A DNA stretch of 64,000 nucleotides from Cryptomeria japonica (lineage: Eukaryota > Streptophyta > Pinopsida > Cupressales > Cupressaceae). Numbering within the stretch: the first letter of the stretch is position 1; each line of letters begins with the position of its first letter. Shown in pieces: positions 59,172-64,000 of the stretch. The stretch is from positions 477,809,657 to 477,873,656 of the forward strand of contig NC_081412.1 in assembly GCF_030272615.1 (NCBI RefSeq), in the 5' to 3' direction. The notes beneath the pieces are model-generated. The model worked only from the letters and a program-made list of their open reading frames with translations. It had not been told where the DNA came from and did not search any database. The position numbers and the translations under genes are program-made.

Positions 59172-60090
59172 TGTAATGTCCCGTTGATGTGTGTTTTAGG
59201 CACATAACATTCAGAATAAAATACCAAAGCACTTTACTCTCTCTTGAACAAAACCACCTCAAATGCTAAGGGTAAGATCAACTAAAATGATTCCAAGGTT
59301 TATACATGTCAGGTCTTGGCGAGTGGGTAACTCAATGGTCGATGTGAATTGCTGTTTTCACTTGGGGACTTACACAAATGTTCGAATTAACTTCATAGAT
59401 CATGGATAGGGAATGGGTGTGCTGATAACTTAGGATATGGCGATGTAGTTCTGGACTAAAGACTTACTAAAAAATGGGCAAAAGGAATAGGGTTTAGGAA
59501 ATCTATTCTAAGCCTAGAAATGTAGGAAATGATGAACAAATTTAGTGGAATCGAACTAGGCAAGGTCTCACAAACAGGTTTTGACACGAGCTTAGTGCAA
59601 TCATCTAAGGTATACTTATTGATTTTCAGATTATTACCATCAAACATTGACACCATCCAAGTTGATGCATATCAAGGGACGCACAATAATTAAAGTTAAG
59701 CTTGCATAAATTTCCAGTTGACCACACAAGGCACACTTACCAACGACAAGAGGCTAGTGGTATGGATTAAGGATTCCACACAAATATACTCAACAAATCT
59801 TCCACTCAATCTAATAAACATGAAAACAAATTTTAATCTAACTTGGAGGAATTGAGAACCATGAATGCAAGACAACATTTGAAAGACAAAATCACCATTA
59901 AGTCGAACAATGATTTATATTCAAATAGCTGCAGCATATACCAACAATTCTACAAAAACTCTCCCTTACAAATGAGAGACAATGAGGTATATATAGACTC
60001 TCATACAAAATGGATGGCCAAGATTAAAACTAAATCAAGGGCCAAGATCATGCCAACAAAACCCTAGAATTGCCCTAATTAGGGTTTACA
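59172..60090 (-). repeat. probable 5' LTR of a truncated gypsy element
   Basis: Minus sense TGTAAACCC to ACATTACA, about 919 bases, with a TATATATA promoter-like motif near 59987-59998. Supported by the primer-like sequence and gag that follow. No partner LTR in the window and no target duplication found. Confidence 0.5.
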
Positions 60091-60132
60091 TAAAAAAAGG
60101 AGCTACCAACATATGGCCCAATAGAAAGATAC

Positions 60133-63100
60133 CTAGTCATCAAATAGGGAATCTTCTAGAAGATTCTGTTCTGCATCTCTCTTTCTCCTAGCATACTCCA
60201 AGAATCTAGCCAATACAAAATCTAACTCCTCCATGGAAATGCTAGGTAAGGTATCCTGCTGTAAATCAATCACGTCCAATCCATCCGAGCAAGCATCCAA
60301 AGTGTTCTCCCAATCTGACATGAGCTTTTGCGAACTATGAACATGAATCAACAAAGAGACCAAATCATCTATCTGACTCTTCTTCAAAGAGTCCAATTGA
60401 CAAAAATACATAAGTTTCATCTTTTCTCTTAATTCGGCTAAGTGTAAACCACTAGCATCACTAACATCAACACCCAATAACTCCTCAATTGAGGCAAGGA
60501 TCCTCAACTGAATCTCATGAATTGATCCTTCCATCTCTATACAACTCAACTGGGTGTTATCATAAGTTGATTTCTTCATGGCTAATGAACAATACCAGCC
60601 ATGGAAATCGTATCTATCTCCACTATGCACAATATTCTCTCTGATTAATGTGGACTTGGGAATCTTCTTCAAAGCTTTGAGGCGTGGAATGGTCTTCTCC
60701 TGGATAGGTCTGAATTCTTCCCAAACTCCCTCCAAATACTGGATTCTAAACATGAGCCCTGTTGTCCTGTCATATGCCTGGACAAACTGAATAAAGAAAT
60801 CATCCACCTGTCTTCTTGCACTTTCAATCCATTTCTCCACCTCCGAGAGTGTATCTCTCGCTGCCTTATAGTGTGAATGTAATCCACAATCAATTGCAAT
60901 AGGGGAAATAAGGGTGGGATTCTCACGCCTTATCCCTACAATGTACTCTCTAAGTCTGATATTTTCTTCTCTGTACTTCTCCTTTTCTTCAATCTCTCTA
61001 TCCAATCTCGCACTGATTGCCCTAAGGTTATCACCAATCTCCTGAAATTCCCGCTCTCTTGTAGTATGGCCGAGGGCAACTGAAGTGATATGGAAATCCA
61101 TGGGAGTAGCAATGTCCGCTGTCACACCTGCAATGGGAACAACCACCTGCACAATCCGCATTCCTATCTCATCTCTAGCTATGTGTGACAAAATCTCAGC
61201 TCTCTTAGGTTCTTTCTCCTTATTGCTCCTAGCTAAGTAGTCATCAATGTCATCAATAGGCCGTGCCTCTATCATTTTCTTACTTTTCTCCATACTCTTC
61301 ATCAACCAATTAGGAATAGCGGCCATCATCGAGACATATATCTCGATCAAGCTCTCTCAATGCTGAGATAACATCATCATCATCATCATCATCAAGATTA
61401 TTCCTGGTCAAATCATATACATTCTTTCCCAAACTAACCTCCAAAAGGACAGTAGGGGATCCTGGCTGATCATCATCCTCATTTGGTGGAGCAAATGTCG
61501 CTATGGCATGTAAATCTTGAATATTCTCTGGTAGTATCACTGTGTTGGAACATTGCTTGAACTCCTTGTTTTGTTCTGCCATTTCAACTTCTTGGATTGA
61601 TGAGACATCGAGAGGTGGTGAAGGATTGATAGGTGAAGGGATGGTAGTCTTTTGTTTCTTCTTCTTGACCTTCTCAATCTTCTTCCCTCTAGCCTTGACT
61701 TCTACTGGTGTGTTCTTCCTTCTCTTGGGAGCTTGACTCTCCTCATCTGCATGAATCCTGACATCATTGATAGTCCTCTGATCATCTTCGGAAGCGGATT
61801 CATCCGGTTTCTCTTTTCATGAGTGAAGGAGACACCCATATCAATTAACTTATTCATCTGAATATCCACCCATTCTTGGGAGAAACTCAAGACCTCTCTC
61901 ATCAATACATTCAAATCTATTTCTTCTGATTCTGACCAACTAGGCAATAAAATCGCCTTCTTCATTTCATTTTCATACCGTGGATGCGTATGACCCTTGT
62001 CATCTAACACTTGGTCAGGAATGAGGAAAAGTCCACACTTCCTCATGAAATCCACTGACATCCTGGACCACATTCATCTCTTTAATGCCTGCTCGTCCAT
62101 CAGGTTGGCCCAATAATCTGCTATGTCTACCTTGTGGATGAACTTCTCTCCCTTGATCCTTCCAACTTTCTTATCTAGATCAAACCTTTCTCATTTCTTA
62201 TATGCTGCAAATCGATAGAATGCAAGCTCCTCATTGCTGTGTTGGTTGCTAAGGCGGGCTGACAAACCTCCAATGTTTTCCCAACTGAAATAGGGAATGT
62301 CATTTCTGTCCTGTGGTTCTCTTTCTGAATAGAATCAAACTCCAGAAGCTGTCTCACCACTTCCAACAAGATCATACTGTCGGAAGGATACCTAGGAAGC
62401 CTGTAGGGTTCGGATTGAAATCCATGAATCCTAAGGTATGTGAAAGTGGGAAACGGAATATACCACGATCCATATTTCTCTATCAGCTCTGTTGCCTCCT
62501 TGGACAACCTCCTATGGACTCCACCTTGCAGCATCTGCTTGATGTACATTGTGAACACATCATTCACTCTCTTATAATCTTCAATTCTATACATGTTCAG
62601 CTTTGGAAAACACTCATAACTTCTGAATTGTCCTTGCCCATTCCCGACTTTACCTCTACAAATCAATCCTTTGTATGTAACAAACCGTGCAAGCAGGTAC
62701 ACCAAATAGGAAGTAATGGCGAATGACTTGGACCGCTCCACATTCCTCAGCTGAAAGTCCAGATTGTCACTTATGATTCTAGACCAATTTATTAATGTTC
62801 CCTTTAGACAATCCTGGATGAAATAGAACATCCATCCATCGTATATTGCACCCTGCGACATCCCCATCACTCGGTTAAGCAGGAATACTAAATCACTATA
62901 TTCCTCTTTGAAATCTGTGCACTTGAATGTCTTGGGAGCCTTGGAATGATGAGTTCTAGGCTCAATCATCCACTTCTTATTTACCACGGTCTTGCATGCA
63001 TCCATCTTCTTCTTGTATCGGTCTTCATATTCATCCTTAGTTATATCCTTCATGTCTGCTCCACGTGGAATTCCAAACACCTCAGCAATCGCATCCTCAG

Positions 63101-63434
63101 CAAGGTAGGCAATGATGGCACCCTTAGGAGTCTTGATCATTCGGGAGCGAGGATCATAACATCATACACACTCCAGGATAAGCTCACTGCATTGTATGGA
63201 TTGTGGAAATTTAGGGACTTGATAAATGCCACTATTCATAATGTTCACATAGGCTGGGGAAAGAATTTGGCTTCCAATTCCGAACATACGCTGTCGCATC
63301 TGGTTCATGTTCAAGATATGCATGCTCGTGTCCGTAATCTCCTTCCATCTGGATGACATCTTGGATTCAGGATAGAATCCAATCTCAAGTATCTTCTGTT
63401 GTTCTCTCCTTTCCTTGAGTCCGGACTTTGACAT
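60133..63434 (-). pseudogene. long unrecognised ORF with coiled-coil C-terminus, frameshifted
   Basis: Minus-strand segments 63434-63162 and 63140-62175 share a frame (one stop between them); frameshifts near 62190, 61815 and 61350 lead through 62073-61702 and 61582-61310 to an open stretch 61350-60133. Together about 1080 residues. The N-terminal part is globular (GAIIAYLAEDAIAEVFGIPR; WMFYFIQDCLKGTLINWSRI; TSYLVYLLARFVTYKGL). The middle has a lysine run and an Asp run coded by a trinucleotide repeat. The C-terminal 400 residues are helical with a coiled coil (EFQEIGDNLRAISARLDREI). Just upstream, GTACAG before GTGCGATG near 63440 may be a splice acceptor. I do not recognise the family. Layout resembles the 24944-32446 pseudogene and the PMD protein. 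Confidence 0.55.
61374..61402. repeat. (ATC)n trinucleotide repeat inside the ORF
   Basis: About nine ATC units on the plus strand encode the Asp run on the minus strand. A frameshift lies close by, so replication slippage or a neighbouring indel may explain the break. Confidence 0.8.
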
Positions 63435-64000
63435 CGCACCTGTACGAAGCTTGAAGTTAGAACTTAGGAAAATAAAAATATTCTTGGCAAAATTCCTGAC
63501 TTCTTAATGATTTAGGCTAATTAAGATATGGAAATCAAGAAAATAACCCACACTCTAGATGGATCTCAACAATTAAATACGAAATGTGACAGAGTTAGGG
63601 TATGAAACCCTCATGAAATTCATTAAAATCAACACCTCCTTATACTTAGAAATTTTGTTCAAATTAGAGTGCAAAGGAGTATGCCGGATCAACAATGACT
63701 AAGGAAAGGTGTGAAAGGTTGTGTTTTCACACAAAACTAAGTTTGAGGACACCTTCCGAAGTCAACAATGGCCGCCAGCGAATCTGAAGACAACCTGCAA
63801 CTATACAAATTAATCTCTCAAAACATGTTGCAATCACCCAAATATGCACAATTTTGATGAAAATCAATTCTGATGACGAAAACAATCAAATTCAGGAATG
63901 GCTGATAAAAGTTTAATTTTCTGAGGACAAGCAGCAAATACTGAAGTTGCAGACCTGCGACAATCCCTGAATGGTCTGAGAATTGATTGAAAATGATCCC
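63435..64000. other. upstream flank of the long minus-strand ORF
   Basis: AT-rich. No certain exon. A 30-residue plus-strand frame from an ATG near 63768 looks accidental. Confidence 0.3.

Noticed and set aside
1-64000. CRISPR arrays, tRNA or rRNA genes, bacterial operons
   Set aside because: None seen. Repeats here are eukaryotic retroelement parts and microsatellites.

Overview
The window reads as nuclear DNA of a seed plant with a very large, retrotransposon-packed genome. A gymnosperm such as a conifer is my best guess; this is an inference from the density, age and nesting of the elements, not from a marker gene. Almost all recognisable coding sequence belongs to LTR retrotransposons and one LINE. 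The only likely host gene piece is a plastid-protein-like first exon near 55.0-55.4 kb.

Layout. 1-2632: 3' end of a plus-strand LTR element (polypurine tract plus a probable 1.1 kb LTR). 2641-3913 and 12978-15600: an old minus-strand Ty1/copia element, split by element 2. 3919-12972: element 2, a minus-strand Ty3/gypsy element of the Tat type (extra archaeal-type RNase H) with 5-bp target duplications AGTAC and large deletions of gag, RT and integrase. 15600-19600: decayed gypsy gag pieces around an AT-rich stretch. 19600-24930: decayed plus-strand LINE with endonuclease, RT, zinc finger and RNase H. 24944-32446: an unfamiliar plus-strand pseudogene interrupted by a minus-strand Ty1/copia element (26349-31968, target duplication AGGAG).

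33350-52137 holds element 1, the most interesting object. It is a minus-strand Tat-type gypsy element with 787-bp LTRs, a 2.4 kb leader, a nearly intact gag-pol frame and, on the opposite strand, a plant mobile domain (PMD) gene that appears to be spliced. The LTR, primer site, leader and first gag codons occur a second time to the left (33350-36561), so this is a tandem or chimeric arrangement and not a simple insertion. 52138-58390 is AT-rich DNA with the host-like exon. 58390-60090 holds a gypsy 5' LTR and gag. 60133-63434 is a long frameshifted minus-strand ORF of unknown family with a coiled-coil C-terminal part.

The main non-coding discoveries are in elements 1 and 2: (a) seven hairpins with one constant loop core and changing but complementary arms inside the predicted PMD intron; (b) eight copies, over both elements, of a hairpin with a four-A bulge whose stems also covary; (c) clusters of a short CpG-containing motif specific to each element, two in each leader, with a third cluster of element 1's motif in the PMD intron, oriented the same way relative to its own gene. 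Together they suggest a retroelement lineage carrying its own host-derived regulator and dedicated cis-acting repeats. That functional reading is hypothesis; the sequence patterns are direct observations.
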